A stretch of DNA of 64,000 nt from Pseudoalteromonas luteoviolacea H33-S (GCF_001625695.1 NZ_AUXY01000035.1:186001-250000), one strand, 5' to 3'. Counted from the first letter of the stretch, positions 19,529 through 29,223 are shown. Notes: generated from the sequence alone by a model not told the origin. Translations and numbers: made by a program.

Positions 19529-21856
19529 CTAAGAGTTTTCAGCGAGTTTTGCAATTAATGAGTGAAGGGCAGCCTGCCCTTCTCTTATTAATTCTTCCAA
19601 TTCTTCTACCCAAAGTTCACGTACTTCACCAGCCACAGCTTCACATTCAGTCTCCATGACCTTGGCATGTTGTTGAACAGACTTGAGGCCAACAGATCCC
19701 GCAGCGCCTTTTAATTTATGTGCGACCGAACCGTACTCAGCCACATCTCCCTCTTTATTTGCTTCTTTTAACTCATCGCAATATGTAGGGTTAAGCTTAG
19801 CAAAAAGCTCACAGCTGCGTTTGAAGGTATCGACTCCCATTGAGGCAACGAAGTCAGTGATCGTTTCTATATCCAGCAAGTTTCGCTCTATTTCTAACAC
19901 TTCGATCGTATTCTGTTGCTGTGTATTGGCATCGTCTTTGACACTATCTATGCCAAATAGCTCAGCCAACATTTTATCAAGCTTAGTGGTGTTGATTGGC
20001 TTTGCCAGCGCCCCTTGAATACTGATCCCCTGTAGCTCTTGCTCAGCACTGCGGACATTAGCAGTTAAAGCCACGATAGGCAGCGCATCAAAATGACTAT
20101 CCGCGCGGATCTGTCTTGCTACTTCGTCGCCATTCAAGTCAGGCAATTGCATATCTAATAAAATGAGATCCAAATCATCTTCTGTCTGTACCAGTGATAA
20201 CGCATCTTCACCAGTCTCAGCCCAGATGACCTCATGCCCGCGTTGCTCTAAAAGGTTTGTGGCAATTTCAGCGTTAAGCGGAACATCTTCAACGAGCAGT
20301 ATATATAGCTCTCTTCCGGCATAACTTTGCTGATTTGGCGCAGCACATAGCTCTAAGGGGATTTCAACATCAAAACGACTCCCCTGACCAGGCAAGCTGC
20401 TAACGGTTATAGAGCCTTTCATAGCCTGGACGAGCGCCTTGGTTACCGCCAAACCAATACCAGAACCAATCGCATTATTACCTTCTGTATCTGGTGCCTT
20501 ATAATACATATCAAAGATCTTATCTTGCTGCTCAGCTGATATACCAACCCCAGTATCAATAATGCTCATAGATAGCCAAGGTCCACTTTCGCGATTTTCT
20601 CTACGACACTCTAAGGTCACATTACCACGGTGTGTAAACTTCACAGCGTTATTGATAAGATTCCATAATACTTGACGTAATCGAGTTGGATCTAAAAGCG
20701 CATAGACATCCAAAACGCCTGATCGTTGGATCTTAAATTCCAACCCTTTTTGTCCAGCGATCAAATCTGAGAAGTTAACTACATCATTGATAAAATCAGA
20801 GACATTAATGCTGTCAGTCGCAATATCTAATTGCTCTCTATCAATCTTATCTAAATCAATAATGTCATTAAAAATATTCCCAAGCGTTTCCGCGCTCGAA
20901 AAGACAGTATTACACCAACTTTTTTGCTGCTGCGTCAGCTCAGTATCTAGTAGCATTCTAGTCAAGCCAACAATACCATTGAGTGGCGTTCTAAGCTCAT
21001 GACTCAAAGTGGCGATAAACTTTCCTTTATCCTTATAGGCTGTTTCTAACGCTTGTTCTGCTTCTTTACGGCTTGTTATATCACGTCCAAATGCAAGCAA
21101 GCCGATATATTCTCCCTCATTGTTGATAAAAGGAAGTTTTCGCATTTCAAACCAGCGGTTTTCATCCCTTACAGGGTACTCAACATCCAAAGACAGCGTT
21201 TGCTGAGTTGCACTCACTTGCGTATCAGTTTCAAGCACTTTAGGCGTTACTTGATCGGCAAATATTTCGTCTGCTGTTTTACCAATTAACCCTTCACTAT
21301 CTATGCCGATGACTTGTTCAAACTTCTTATTACACCCAGCGAAAACACCATGCTCATCTCGGTAATAAAATAAATCTGGAGAGGAGTCTACAATTGACCT
21401 TAGTAACATACTTTGCTGCGCAAGCTCTTGCTCAGCTTTACGCCGTTCTGTTATCTCATTTCTTAGTTCTGCGATTGCACGATGCTTGGCATGTAGAGCC
21501 ATTTTTCGCTCGTCGATTTCATTGTTAAGGCGATTAATATTATCTTTTAAAGTCTGATTCAAAAGTTTTTCCTGCTGTGTAGCAGACTCTAAGTATTCCT
21601 TTGAGCTTTCCAATTGACGGATGGCAAATACAGCAACAGATATCAGTAATGGCGAAGTAAGCGCAGCAAACACAACGACAGAGAGCACATTCACAAGTGT
21701 TACTGAACCTAATGCCACATAAAAGAACATACAGGATAAAACCAATGACGCGACCAGAACGAGTACATAAGCAATGGCACCCGCTTTTCGCTCACCGTAT
21801 TTTCGAACCAAATTAGAAAGAATTCGAGTCCAAGACCCGAATGAAGAATCAAGCAT
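19529..21856 (-). CDS. arcB: Tripartite hybrid sensor kinase ArcB
   Basis: A 775-residue hybrid kinase with the ArcB layout: two N-terminal transmembrane helices with a very short periplasmic loop, a coiled coil, a PAS domain (LLRSIVDSSPDLFYYRDEHGVFAGCNKKFE), the acceptor helix LSHELRTPLNGIVG (His about 286; His292 in E. coli), the ATPase domain, a receiver (ILLVEDVPLNAEIATNLLEQ; LILLDMQLPDLNGDEV), and a C-terminal HPt domain (VAHKLKGAAGSVGL). It senses quinone redox state in E. coli through PAS cysteines; whether those are kept was not checked in detail, though GCNKK is present. I use the ATG at 21856 (AAGGTG nine bases upstream) rather than the GTG at 21868. Confidence 0.92.
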   Translation of the reverse strand: MLDSSFGSWTRILSNLVRKYGERKAGAIAYVLVLVASLVLSCMFFYVALGSVTLVNVLSVVVFAALTSPLLISVAVFAIRQLESSKEYLESATQQEKLLNQTLKDNINRLNNEIDERKMALHAKHRAIAELRNEITERRKAEQELAQQSMLLRSIVDSSPDLFYYRDEHGVFAGCNKKFEQVIGIDSEGLIGKTADEIFADQVTPKVLETDTQVSATQQTLSLDVEYPVRDENRWFEMRKLPFINNEGEYIGLLAFGRDITSRKEAEQALETAYKDKGKFIATLSHELRTPLNGIVGLTRMLLDTELTQQQKSWCNTVFSSAETLGNIFNDIIDLDKIDREQLDIATDSINVSDFINDVVNFSDLIAGQKGLEFKIQRSGVLDVYALLDPTRLRQVLWNLINNAVKFTHRGNVTLECRRENRESGPWLSMSIIDTGVGISAEQQDKIFDMYYKAPDTEGNNAIGSGIGLAVTKALVQAMKGSITVSSLPGQGSRFDVEIPLELCAAPNQQSYAGRELYILLVEDVPLNAEIATNLLEQRGHEVIWAETGEDALSLVQTEDDLDLILLDMQLPDLNGDEVARQIRADSHFDALPIVALTANVRSAEQELQGISIQGALAKPINTTKLDKMLAELFGIDSVKDDANTQQQNTIEVLEIERNLLDIETITDFVASMGVDTFKRSCELFAKLNPTYCDELKEANKEGDVAEYGSVAHKLKGAAGSVGLKSVQQHAKVMETECEAVAGEVRELWVEELEELIREGQAALHSLIAKLAENS

Positions 21857-21987
21857 AATAATAGTCACCTTGTTAACGCCGCTATTATACCTCAGCTGAG
21901 CACATATGCGAGCAACCTAGGAGAGTAACTTTGTTGAAAAGTCTCAGATGCTTAGCAAAAAACTGAACACAATTAACCTTACAAAAA

Positions 21988-22006
21988 ATGTGATAATGTA
22001 TCAAAT
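21988..22006. promoter_or_regulatory. Zur-box-like inverted repeat upstream of folE2
   Basis: ATGTGATA-ATG-TATCAAAT is a near-perfect inverted repeat that resembles the gammaproteobacterial zinc-uptake regulator (Zur) box, about 113 bases before folE2. folE2 genes are often under Zur control because the enzyme can replace zinc-dependent FolE. Inference from pattern. Confidence 0.35.
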
Positions 22007-22118
22007 ACTGCACGATATATGACATTTTCTTTATTCAAAATGAGAATATCCACAGAAAAAAAACTCGTTTTAGTGTAATATAAAAGCATTTTTGATGTCG
22101 TGATTAAAGAGAGTTTAA

Positions 22119-23039
22119 ATGCCAACTTCAATGCCGGACATTGCGCACAGTGCAGATGCGCTGCAAACAGGAACTTTAGAATGGGTAGGAATGGGGGATA
22201 TCGAGCTCCCACTGCAGTTAGCGAGTAAAGACCTCAATGAGATCCCAGTTAATGCTAAGGCCGATGCCTTTGTCAGTTTAGACAAGCCTGATGCAAAGGG
22301 CATTCATATGTCTCGGTTGTTTTTAGCTTTAGATACACTTTCTTGTGAACAAACACTGACACCAACTACATTAGCAGCTGTGCTTGACCAGTTTGTGACA
22401 ACGCATAAAGATCTCAGTAATGCGGCAAAAGTTGTCCTTAATTTCGAGCTGCCTTTGCGCAGAGCCTCATTATTAAGCGGCAAACAAGGCTGGAAAAGCT
22501 ATCCTGTGACTATCACTGCCACCATGAAAGAGCAAGCGCTTAGCATTGAACTGGCCGTTGATGTCACCTATTCATCCACTTGCCCTTGCTCTGCAGCACT
22601 AGCAAGGCAGCTTATCCAAAATGCATTTGAGGAAAAGTTTGCTGGTCAACCACTGGACCATGAAAGTGTGCATGCTTGGCTTGGTACTACTGAGGGGATC
22701 CTTGCCACACCACACTCACAACGCTCTATTGCTAATATCAAAGTACAACTACCAGCTGATGTAAAAGAGTTTGATATTAAGGGCTTAATTGACATTGCAG
22801 AACAAGAACTTAAAACGCCTGTTCAAGCGGCAGTTAAAAGAGAAGACGAACAAGAGTTTGCAAGACTAAATGGTCAAAACTTAATGTTTTGTGAGGACGC
22901 AGCGAGAAAGCTCAAAGCACTGCTTGATAAGCAAGACTACAGAGATTTTTACGTCAAAATTAATCACTACGAATCACTGCATGCACACGATGCAGTTGCC
23001 TATGCAGTCAAAGGCGTCGAGCAAGGTTACATAGCTTAA
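22119..23039 (+). CDS. folE2: GTP cyclohydrolase IB (FolE2)
   Basis: Converts GTP to 7,8-dihydroneopterin triphosphate, the first step of folate (and possibly queuosine) synthesis. The 306-residue protein has the type IB tunnel-fold landmarks: LEWVGMGDIELPL, LVSLDKPDAKGIHMSRLF, the metal/active-site cysteine in TYSSTCPCSAALARQL, and the closing segment VKINHYESLHAHDAVAY. FolE2 works with several metals, unlike zinc-dependent FolE. No partner folate genes are adjacent; a candidate Zur box lies upstream. Confidence 0.94.
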   Translation: MPTSMPDIAHSADALQTGTLEWVGMGDIELPLQLASKDLNEIPVNAKADAFVSLDKPDAKGIHMSRLFLALDTLSCEQTLTPTTLAAVLDQFVTTHKDLSNAAKVVLNFELPLRRASLLSGKQGWKSYPVTITATMKEQALSIELAVDVTYSSTCPCSAALARQLIQNAFEEKFAGQPLDHESVHAWLGTTEGILATPHSQRSIANIKVQLPADVKEFDIKGLIDIAEQELKTPVQAAVKREDEQEFARLNGQNLMFCEDAARKLKALLDKQDYRDFYVKINHYESLHAHDAVAYAVKGVEQGYIA

Positions 23040-23048
23040 CCATCTAAC

Positions 23049-23075
23049 TGGCGTTAAATATCGTTTTTAACGCCA
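23049..23075 (+). terminator. Hairpin after folE2
   Basis: A perfect TGGCGTTAAA/TTTAACGCCA stem follows the folE2 stop codon. The downstream T run is poor (CCTTATC), so termination is likely but not certain. Confidence 0.55.
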
Positions 23076-23143
23076 CCTTATCACTTTCGGCACACTCTTT
23101 GCTTATAAATTATCAAAGTCAAATTGTTGTCGTGGAGTGATTT

Positions 23144-23734
23144 ATGGAATTAACACTTTTAGCTATTTTAGCGCTCGTAGTTATTGCCTCTATCGTAATT
23201 TCTAAATATACCGACGTGGGTGGCAATCCTTATCCGTTTAATCGAAAAGAGTCGGTTTTTACTACTGTCGAAGCGTCTTTTTTACAACTTCTCGAACGCG
23301 CAGTCGGTGATAGGTACAAAATTGTTAGCCGAGTAAAATTGGTTGATGTAATTGAATGCAAGCCTGGTCTATCTAAAAAAGCACGCCGTTCTGCAATTAC
23401 AAAAGCACAGAACAAGCAACTGGACTATGTCCTAGTCGACAAAAGTACTTTAAATATTGTTGCAGCTGTAGATCTGGTAAACAATTCAAATAAAAATGGC
23501 CACAAGGCACAAAAAGACTGGTTTGTCAGTGGTGCATTAGAGTCTGCAGGCATCCCGCACATTAGGATGAAGATAAAGTCTGGCTATAAAAGCCCTGAGG
23601 TGCGTGCAGCTATCTTATTTAAACTAGGTCAAAAACCTGACAAGACCAAACCAGTACGCAATCGTAACAACAAACCTGCTGTTCTATCTCCATCTCAAGC
23701 AAAAGCAGCTAGTACACAGCTTGCTGAAATCTAA
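23144..23734 (+). CDS. Membrane-anchored DUF2726 protein
   Basis: A 196-residue protein with one N-terminal transmembrane helix (LTLLAILALVVIASIVIS) followed by a cytoplasmic DUF2726 domain. The pattern FTTVEASFLQLLERAVGDRYKIVSRV, LDYVLVDKSTLNIVAAVDL and a late ALESAGIPHIRMKIK is that of DUF2726, which resembles restriction-endonuclease-like (PD-(D/E)XK) folds: the D in VLVDK and the D in AAVDL could correspond to the metal-binding positions. Nuclease activity is not shown by this. The Lys/Asn-rich tail has no known motif. It has its own terminator and appears monocistronic. Confidence 0.7.
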   Translation: MELTLLAILALVVIASIVISKYTDVGGNPYPFNRKESVFTTVEASFLQLLERAVGDRYKIVSRVKLVDVIECKPGLSKKARRSAITKAQNKQLDYVLVDKSTLNIVAAVDLVNNSNKNGHKAQKDWFVSGALESAGIPHIRMKIKSGYKSPEVRAAILFKLGQKPDKTKPVRNRNNKPAVLSPSQAKAASTQLAEI

Positions 23735-23742
23735 CCCCCTAA

Positions 23743-23767
23743 TCGCTGCTGGATATTTCAGCAGCGA
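23743..23767 (+). terminator. Terminator after the DUF2726 gene
   Basis: A perfect TCGCTGCTG/CAGCAGCGA stem with a seven-base loop, followed by a pyrimidine- and T-rich stretch. Confidence 0.65.
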
Positions 23768-23851
23768 CTTTCATTGTTTTACAACCAATATAATGCTTTC
23801 AAAATAAGAATGTATATAATGAGCAATAAATAAAATACAAAGAGATTAATT

Positions 23852-24559
23852 ATGAAGATTGGCATTATCGGTGCGATGGAGCAAGAAGTTACAATTTTAC
23901 GTAACACCATGCAATCTCCTAAAACACTTACAAAAGGTGGGTTCACATTTTATACTGGTGAACTTGGTGGTCATGAAGTAACGCTTGTACAATCAGGCAT
24001 AGGTAAAGTAGCCGCGACAGTAGCAACAACATTACTTATCGACAACTTTGAACCTGATTGTGTCATTAATACAGGTTCTGCCGGTGGTTTTGAGCCTTCT
24101 TTGAATGTTGGTGATGTAGTGATCTCAAGCGAAGTTCGTCATCATGATGTTGACGTCACTGCATTTGGCTATGAAATGGGACAAGTACCACAAATGCCAG
24201 CAGGCTTTGCAGCGCATCCTGCGCTAATCAAAGCATCTGAAGCAAGCATTCATGCTTTGGGTGATATTCAAACCATGGTTGGTCAAATTTGTACCGGTGA
24301 TTCATTTATGTGCGACCCAGTGCGCATTGAAAAAACCCGCCAAGACTTCCCAAACATGCTTGCCGTGGAAATGGAAGGCGCAGCAATTGCACAAGCATGT
24401 CACGTACTAAATACGCCATTTGTTGTGATCCGCTCACTGTCTGATATTGCAGGCAAAGAGTCACCGCAGTCTTTTGATGAATATTTAGAAGTTGCTTCTG
24501 TGAACTCTTCAAAATTAGTTGTCGCTTTACTTGAAGAGCTACAACAGGTAACTCTGTAA
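23852..24559 (+). CDS. mtnN: 5'-methylthioadenosine/S-adenosylhomocysteine nucleosidase
   Basis: Cleaves the glycosidic bond of methylthioadenosine and S-adenosylhomocysteine, feeding methionine salvage and the AI-2 precursor pathway. The 235 residues have the PNP_UDP_1 landmarks: [10 protein letters not shown] with the catalytic Glu, [25 protein letters not shown], the substrate Met-Glu in [12 protein letters not shown], and the catalytic Asp in IRSLSDIAG. The downstream cbiB-like gene starts on the base after its stop codon. Confidence 0.96.
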   Translation: MKIGIIGAMEQEVTILRNTMQSPKTLTKGGFTFYTGELGGHEVTLVQSGIGKVAATVATTLLIDNFEPDCVINTGSAGGFEPSLNVGDVVISSEVRHHDVDVTAFGYEMGQVPQMPAGFAAHPALIKASEASIHALGDIQTMVGQICTGDSFMCDPVRIEKTRQDFPNMLAVEMEGAAIAQACHVLNTPFVVIRSLSDIAGKESPQSFDEYLEVASVNSSKLVVALLEELQQVTL

Positions 24560-25504
24560 GTGACACTTGCTTTATTGCAAGCCCAAGAGGGCTTGCTTAT
24601 CTTTTGCCTAGCTACCTTATGTGCATTTGGCTTAAAACTATCTAAACTCTATCACCCTAATACGGTGTTTTCTCTGCTTGCAAGTAATCTAGCGAAACGC
24701 GTAGTACGGCAAAAAAATTCTGACGCTCACCACACCCTCAGCGGCGTACTGGCCTGCTCCTTACCCATTATTACGCTTGTCGTTTTACTCTATGCTTTGT
24801 CATATATTTCTTTTTACCCTCAATGGTTTGGCGGGCTCATCTTATTTTTGTGCCTAGATACTCACTTTGAAGGACGCGCCAAACGTATAGCAAAGCTTTT
24901 ATCTCTAGGCCAAAAGGGCTCTGCAAAGCAACTCTTAACCAGTATAGTCAATAGAGATACAGACAAACTCTCTGAGGTCGGGATAATTAAAGCCAGCCTA
25001 GATTCTCTGGCACTAAATACAGTACGCCACTTTTATCTGATCCTCATTTTTTATATTGTTGCGGGGCCCTACCTTGCTTTAGTTTACAAACTTTTATTGC
25101 TATGCGACCACAGTTGGCGACAACAGCTCAGCATACAGCACCCGTTTATGCGACCTGTACAACGCGTAATCTATATTTTAGAATGGCTGCCACTTCGCGG
25201 CTTTACCCTTATCATGGCGCTCACACAAAACCTCTCGAAGACAAATCACTATCTAAAGCACTATGCACAGCATTATGCGAATAAAAACTCAGGATGGGTA
25301 CTCGCATTATTTTCAGCCAACTTAAATGTTCAGCTTGCGGGGCCGAGGTTCTACAACCATGAGCGTTTTGACAACATCCGAATTGGTAGTGATAGACAGC
25401 CTGAGATAAATGATATACAGCAAATGATTAAGCTGCTGGGCAGTATACGGTTGTTTTGGTTGGGGTTGACAGTTTTAATTTGGTTTGCAATTAATTTGAT
25501 ATAA
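24560..25504 (+). CDS. CbiB/CobD-like membrane protein, probably degenerate
   Basis: A polytopic membrane protein of 314 residues that starts with a GTG immediately after the mtnN stop, so it is coupled to mtnN. Several segments follow CbiB (adenosylcobinamide-phosphate synthase): the SIVNRDTDKLSEVGIIKASLDSLALNTVRHF block (SLVGRDT...ESxAEN in true CbiB), the YIVAGPYLALVYK block, the LEWLPLRGF block, and the late SGWVLALFSANLNVQLAGPRFYN. The acidic and Asn residues of the ESxAEN motif are replaced (SLALN), so it may not make cobinamide phosphate. No other cobalamin gene is in the window. AmpE, a relative of this family, is also encoded here at 33251. Homology is by eye. Confidence 0.65.
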   Translation: MTLALLQAQEGLLIFCLATLCAFGLKLSKLYHPNTVFSLLASNLAKRVVRQKNSDAHHTLSGVLACSLPIITLVVLLYALSYISFYPQWFGGLILFLCLDTHFEGRAKRIAKLLSLGQKGSAKQLLTSIVNRDTDKLSEVGIIKASLDSLALNTVRHFYLILIFYIVAGPYLALVYKLLLLCDHSWRQQLSIQHPFMRPVQRVIYILEWLPLRGFTLIMALTQNLSKTNHYLKHYAQHYANKNSGWVLALFSANLNVQLAGPRFYNHERFDNIRIGSDRQPEINDIQQMIKLLGSIRLFWLGLTVLIWFAINLI

Positions 25505-25530
25505 CCAAGTAGCAGCCGCTACTTGGTTAT
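25501..25530. terminator. Long perfect hairpin between cbiB-like gene and tyrS
   Basis: A 13-base-pair perfect stem (ATAACCAAGTAGC with its complement, four-base loop) overlaps the stop codon of the cbiB-like gene and faces the tyrS 3' end. It lacks a T run; it may protect or end both transcripts. Confidence 0.55.
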
Positions 25531-25542
25531 CTAGCCTGACAG

Positions 25543-26745
25543 TTAGTTTACCGTTACTTTAGCAAACTTGCGTTTACCAACTTGGTAAATCTCACAGCTG
25601 CCTTTAGCGATTTCTAACTTCGTATCAGTGATTTTCTCTTCACCATTAAGCTTCACCGCACCTTGTTTGATCATACGCATGGCTTCTGACGTACTCGCCA
25701 CAAGACCTGCTTCTTTTAATAGATTAGCGATAAATGTGGTGTCGCCTTCGATGCTAATTGATACCTCAGGGATATCGTCTGGCAATGCATTCTTCTGGAA
25801 ACGCTTAATGAAATCCTGATGAGCAGCTTGCGCGTCTTCTTCACTATGAAAGCGAGCAATCATTTCTTTTGCGAAATCAATTTTGATATCACGTGGGTTA
25901 CGACCAGCTGTCACTTCTTCTTTTAACGCTTCAATCTCTGACAAAGACTTAGCACTTAATAGCTCATAGTAACGCCACATTAAATCATCAGAAATCGACA
26001 TGACTTTACCAAACATTTCCGTTGGTGCATCTGTGATACCAATATAGTTGCCTAGAGATTTTGACATCTTTTGCACACCATCAGTACCTTCAAGCAGAGG
26101 CATCATCAGAACTGTTTGCGGCTTTTGACCTTCTTCTTTTTGTAACTCTCGGCCCATCAATAGGTTAAAGCGTTGATCCGTACCACCAAGCTCAACATCC
26201 GCTTCTAATGCAACAGAATCCCAACCCTGAACAAGTGGGTATAAGAATTCATGGATAGCAATTGCCTGACCGCCAGCATAACGCTTTTTAAAATCATCAC
26301 GCTCTAGCATACGAGCCACAGTTTGACGTGATGCAAGCTTAATCATGTCCGCACTGCTCAATTTCTCCATCCACTGAGAATTGAACGCGACCGTCGTTTT
26401 TTCAGGATTTAAAATTTTAAATACCTGCTCTTTATACGTTTCTGCATTAGCAAGTACGTCTTCACGAGTAAGTGGCTTACGAGTGACATTTTTACCAGTT
26501 GGGTCACCAATCATGCCGGTAAAATCACCAATTAAAAAAATGACCTCATGACCTAAATCTTGGAAAGTTTTTAATTTATTAATTAGTACTGTGTGGCCTA
26601 AATGCAAATCAGGCGCTGTTGGATCAAATCCTGCCTTAATACGCAGCTTTTTCCCTGACTTTAATTTCTCTTTCAGTTCATCTTCAATCAATATGTCTTC
26701 TGCACCGCGCTTAATTTCAGCAAATGCAGTTTCAATGTCCACCAT
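25543..26745 (-). CDS. tyrS: Tyrosine--tRNA ligase, TyrZ/type 2
   Basis: Class I aminoacyl-tRNA synthetase charging tRNA-Tyr. 400 residues from the ATG at 26745, which has a GGAG eight bases upstream; a GTG two codons earlier is less likely. The HIGH-like motif is HLGH ([17 protein letters not shown]), the KMSKS motif is intact ([11 protein letters not shown]), and an S4 RNA-binding domain closes the protein ([18 protein letters not shown]). The [14 protein letters not shown] segment is typical of the TyrZ-like subgroup rather than E. coli TyrS. It is divergent from the M23 peptidase gene. Confidence 0.95.
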   Translation of the reverse strand: MVDIETAFAEIKRGAEDILIEDELKEKLKSGKKLRIKAGFDPTAPDLHLGHTVLINKLKTFQDLGHEVIFLIGDFTGMIGDPTGKNVTRKPLTREDVLANAETYKEQVFKILNPEKTTVAFNSQWMEKLSSADMIKLASRQTVARMLERDDFKKRYAGGQAIAIHEFLYPLVQGWDSVALEADVELGGTDQRFNLLMGRELQKEEGQKPQTVLMMPLLEGTDGVQKMSKSLGNYIGITDAPTEMFGKVMSISDDLMWRYYELLSAKSLSEIEALKEEVTAGRNPRDIKIDFAKEMIARFHSEEDAQAAHQDFIKRFQKNALPDDIPEVSISIEGDTTFIANLLKEAGLVASTSEAMRMIKQGAVKLNGEEKITDTKLEIAKGSCEIYQVGKRKFAKVTVN

Positions 26746-26893
26746 TATCACTCCAACACAATATTCAGTTTATCGCTCGATTCTAGCCTATATTGCACGG
26801 AGTTTAAATGCACAAAATACTGGTATTAACGCTTTATTACGTATATGCTGCACTATTATTCATAAAATTTCTTGACAGCGAAAAAGGCACGTT

Positions 26894-28231
26894 ATGGTAC
26901 CTGCAGTAAATAAGCTTCCCAAAAAACACAAAATGCTTATTGTCGGCTTGCTAGCTGCGATGGTTGGGATAGCCTTGCTGCCCTCAGAAAAAGCCACTGC
27001 ATCTAAAGATCATAAAGATGATGCATTGGAAGTTGGCAAGCGTTATGAACTTCCAATCAAAGTTGAAGAACAACAGCCTGAGCAATTAACGACGCTAAGC
27101 GCTGAGATTAAAAAGCCTGAAAAGCAAGAAAGCACAACAACTTACGATTACGCAGATCATAAAGTACGCTCGGGTGATAGCCTCGCTGTTTTATTTAAAC
27201 GCGCAGGATATTCAGCCCAGACTCTACATAACTTAGTTAATACCAATGAAGAAACTCGCAAACTGACCAAAATCCACCCTGGTGAAACACTCAGCTTTGC
27301 AAGTGATGCACAGGGCAACCTTGCTCAACTCAAATACGTGTTATCAAAAACGGATACGCTTTACGTCACCCGTAACGAAAGCGGCCAGTACGCGACGCAA
27401 ATTACCAGTAAAGAAATTGAAACTCGTGAAAAAACGGCAGGCGGAAAGATCCGCTCAAGCTTTTGGACTGCGGGTATTTCAGCAGGCCTAACACAAAGAC
27501 AAATCATGAACTTTGCCAATATCTTTGGTTGGGATGTCGACTTTGCCAACGATATTCGTAAAGGCGACTCTTTTACGTTGGTATATGAATCTCACTATGT
27601 GGATGGTGAAGAAATTGGCAATGGAAAAATCATCGCCGCAGAATTTATGAACCAAGGTGACCGCTACACGGCTATTAGGCATACTAATGGTGAGTTTTAC
27701 ACACCTGAAGGCCGCAGTATGAAAAAAGCCTTCTTGCGCGCACCAGTGAATTTTAAATATATCAGTTCTAATTTTAACCCTCGCAGGCTACACCCTGTTA
27801 CCAAGCAGGTACGCCCTCACAGAGGCATTGATTACGCAGCAAAAGTAGGTACCCCAGTAGTCGCAGCGGGTAATGGTCGCGTAACCAAAGCTGGCTTTAA
27901 CCGCCTTAACGGTAATTATGTGTTTATTGAGCATGGTAGCCAATACACGACTAAGTATCTTCACTTGCATAAGCTACATGTAAAGTCTGGACAAAAAGTT
28001 AAACAGGGACAAAAAATTGGTACTGTGGGTGCGACAGGCCGTGTAACAGGCCCTCATTTACATTATGAATTTTTGGTTGACGGTACACACCGCAATCCAA
28101 GAACGGTTAAATTACCGAAGTCATTACCACTGCCTAAGCAAGAGCTTGCTAAGTTTAAACCACTTGCTGAACAGATGCTGGTTAGACTAGAGCGTAAACG
28201 AGAGCTCATGCTTGCTCTAAATGACAAGTAA
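26894..28231 (+). CDS. M23 family murein endopeptidase (MepM-like)
   Basis: A 445-residue envelope protein with one N-terminal anchor or signal segment (MLIVGLLAAMVGIALLP). It is followed by an OapA/LysM-like peptidoglycan-binding region (DHKVRSGDSLAVLFKRAGYSAQTLHNLV) and a C-terminal LytM/M23 domain. The zinc ligands are kept: HRGIDYAA (His, Asp) and HLHYEF (second His), with YLHLHKL between. Proteins of this type (MepM in E. coli, 440 residues; ShyA in Vibrio) cut cross-links between peptidoglycan strands to allow wall growth. Divergent from tyrS, as in several gammaproteobacteria. Confidence 0.9.
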   Translation: MVPAVNKLPKKHKMLIVGLLAAMVGIALLPSEKATASKDHKDDALEVGKRYELPIKVEEQQPEQLTTLSAEIKKPEKQESTTTYDYADHKVRSGDSLAVLFKRAGYSAQTLHNLVNTNEETRKLTKIHPGETLSFASDAQGNLAQLKYVLSKTDTLYVTRNESGQYATQITSKEIETREKTAGGKIRSSFWTAGISAGLTQRQIMNFANIFGWDVDFANDIRKGDSFTLVYESHYVDGEEIGNGKIIAAEFMNQGDRYTAIRHTNGEFYTPEGRSMKKAFLRAPVNFKYISSNFNPRRLHPVTKQVRPHRGIDYAAKVGTPVVAAGNGRVTKAGFNRLNGNYVFIEHGSQYTTKYLHLHKLHVKSGQKVKQGQKIGTVGATGRVTGPHLHYEFLVDGTHRNPRTVKLPKSLPLPKQELAKFKPLAEQMLVRLERKRELMLALNDK

Positions 28232-28247
28232 ACAAAGTTAAAACACA

Positions 28248-28275
28248 AAAAAGGCGAGGTATACCTCGCCTTTTT
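28248..28275. terminator. Bidirectional terminator after the M23 peptidase gene
   Basis: A perfect 28-base palindrome (GGCGAGGTATACCTCGCC flanked by five A and five T) ends both the peptidase gene and the convergent gene at 28291. Confidence 0.85.
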
Positions 28276-28290
28276 GCTTTTCGCGATTTG

Positions 28291-29214
28291 TTATCTTCCC
28301 ACAATTTTCAGCTTAAGAAACTCTTCTAGCGCTTGTGGATTGCCAGCAAGTGGCTGAAGCTGCATCCCCAATTGCATAAAGCTGGTGTCCTCTGGAAATT
28401 GCATGCTGATCTCTAACAACGAAAGCCCAGCAACAAATGACTGGATCGCCTGCTTGGCATTTTCACTTGCAGGCACATGTGCCAATTGCATCGCAAGCGT
28501 TGCTTTAAGTTGCTCATGGTCTAAACCATTTTTCATTAATAATTCATCAACTAACGCTTTGAGCTCACCTTCATTTTTTAATGAAAAAGACATATCTACG
28601 GGTTGCAACGACTGCAATGCACTGAGCATTTTACTCTGCATTTGTAATTCGGCTTCCAATGACATCTCACCTTGGCTATGCATCTGCTGAATATCAGTTT
28701 GTAAATCCATTAAGTCTTTACTATTTGATAAAGCAATATCCATCGCAAAATTCACGACTTGGTCAGCTGACACGGCAAAATCAAATTGACTGTCGCCCGT
28801 GCTCTCCTCATAACGCATAGTCGAATTCAAATTGTATTTCGCATTGAGCAACGTACTGGGCATTACGGGGGCGGAAACCGATTTTAATTCGCGAGCCAAA
28901 GACAAGCCTGTGATTTGTAACTCTGTTAATGGGCTCACTTTTCCTTCTTCGTAGCCCTTAAGAGAAAAGCGCTCAATATCAATTAATGCGTGCTCACCGT
29001 CTTGCTCTTTAAACGAGATGTTTTCCAATACAACGGTATTGCTAAGCAAACTGTAATCAACATTTTGATAGTTTACTGCAAAGCCTGTTTGCTCTGAGAA
29101 CTGCTTTACTTGCTGTGCCACAACATCGCTGGCAGTTTTGTTTGCATACCAGTTAACACCAATCACACCACCTGCAACCGCAAGTGCTACACCTGTGAGA
29201 GCCGCTTTATTCAT
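28291..29214 (-). CDS. Membrane-anchored protein of unknown function
   Basis: A 307-residue protein I do not recognise with confidence. It has one N-terminal hydrophobic segment (ALTGVALAVAGGVIGVNWYA), then a region with alternating polar and hydrophobic residues (FAVNYQNVDYSLLSNTVVLENISF) reminiscent of large beta-rich, lipid-transfer or AsmA/DUF945-like periplasmic proteins. Its second half is mostly helical and Met/Gln/Leu-rich. It starts ten bases downstream of the radA stop on the same strand, so it may be co-transcribed with radA. A role cannot be given. Confidence 0.6.
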   Translation of the reverse strand: MNKAALTGVALAVAGGVIGVNWYANKTASDVVAQQVKQFSEQTGFAVNYQNVDYSLLSNTVVLENISFKEQDGEHALIDIERFSLKGYEEGKVSPLTELQITGLSLARELKSVSAPVMPSTLLNAKYNLNSTMRYEESTGDSQFDFAVSADQVVNFAMDIALSNSKDLMDLQTDIQQMHSQGEMSLEAELQMQSKMLSALQSLQPVDMSFSLKNEGELKALVDELLMKNGLDHEQLKATLAMQLAHVPASENAKQAIQSFVAGLSLLEISMQFPEDTSFMQLGMQLQPLAGNPQALEEFLKLKIVGR

Positions 29215-29223
29215 AGTAATTCC

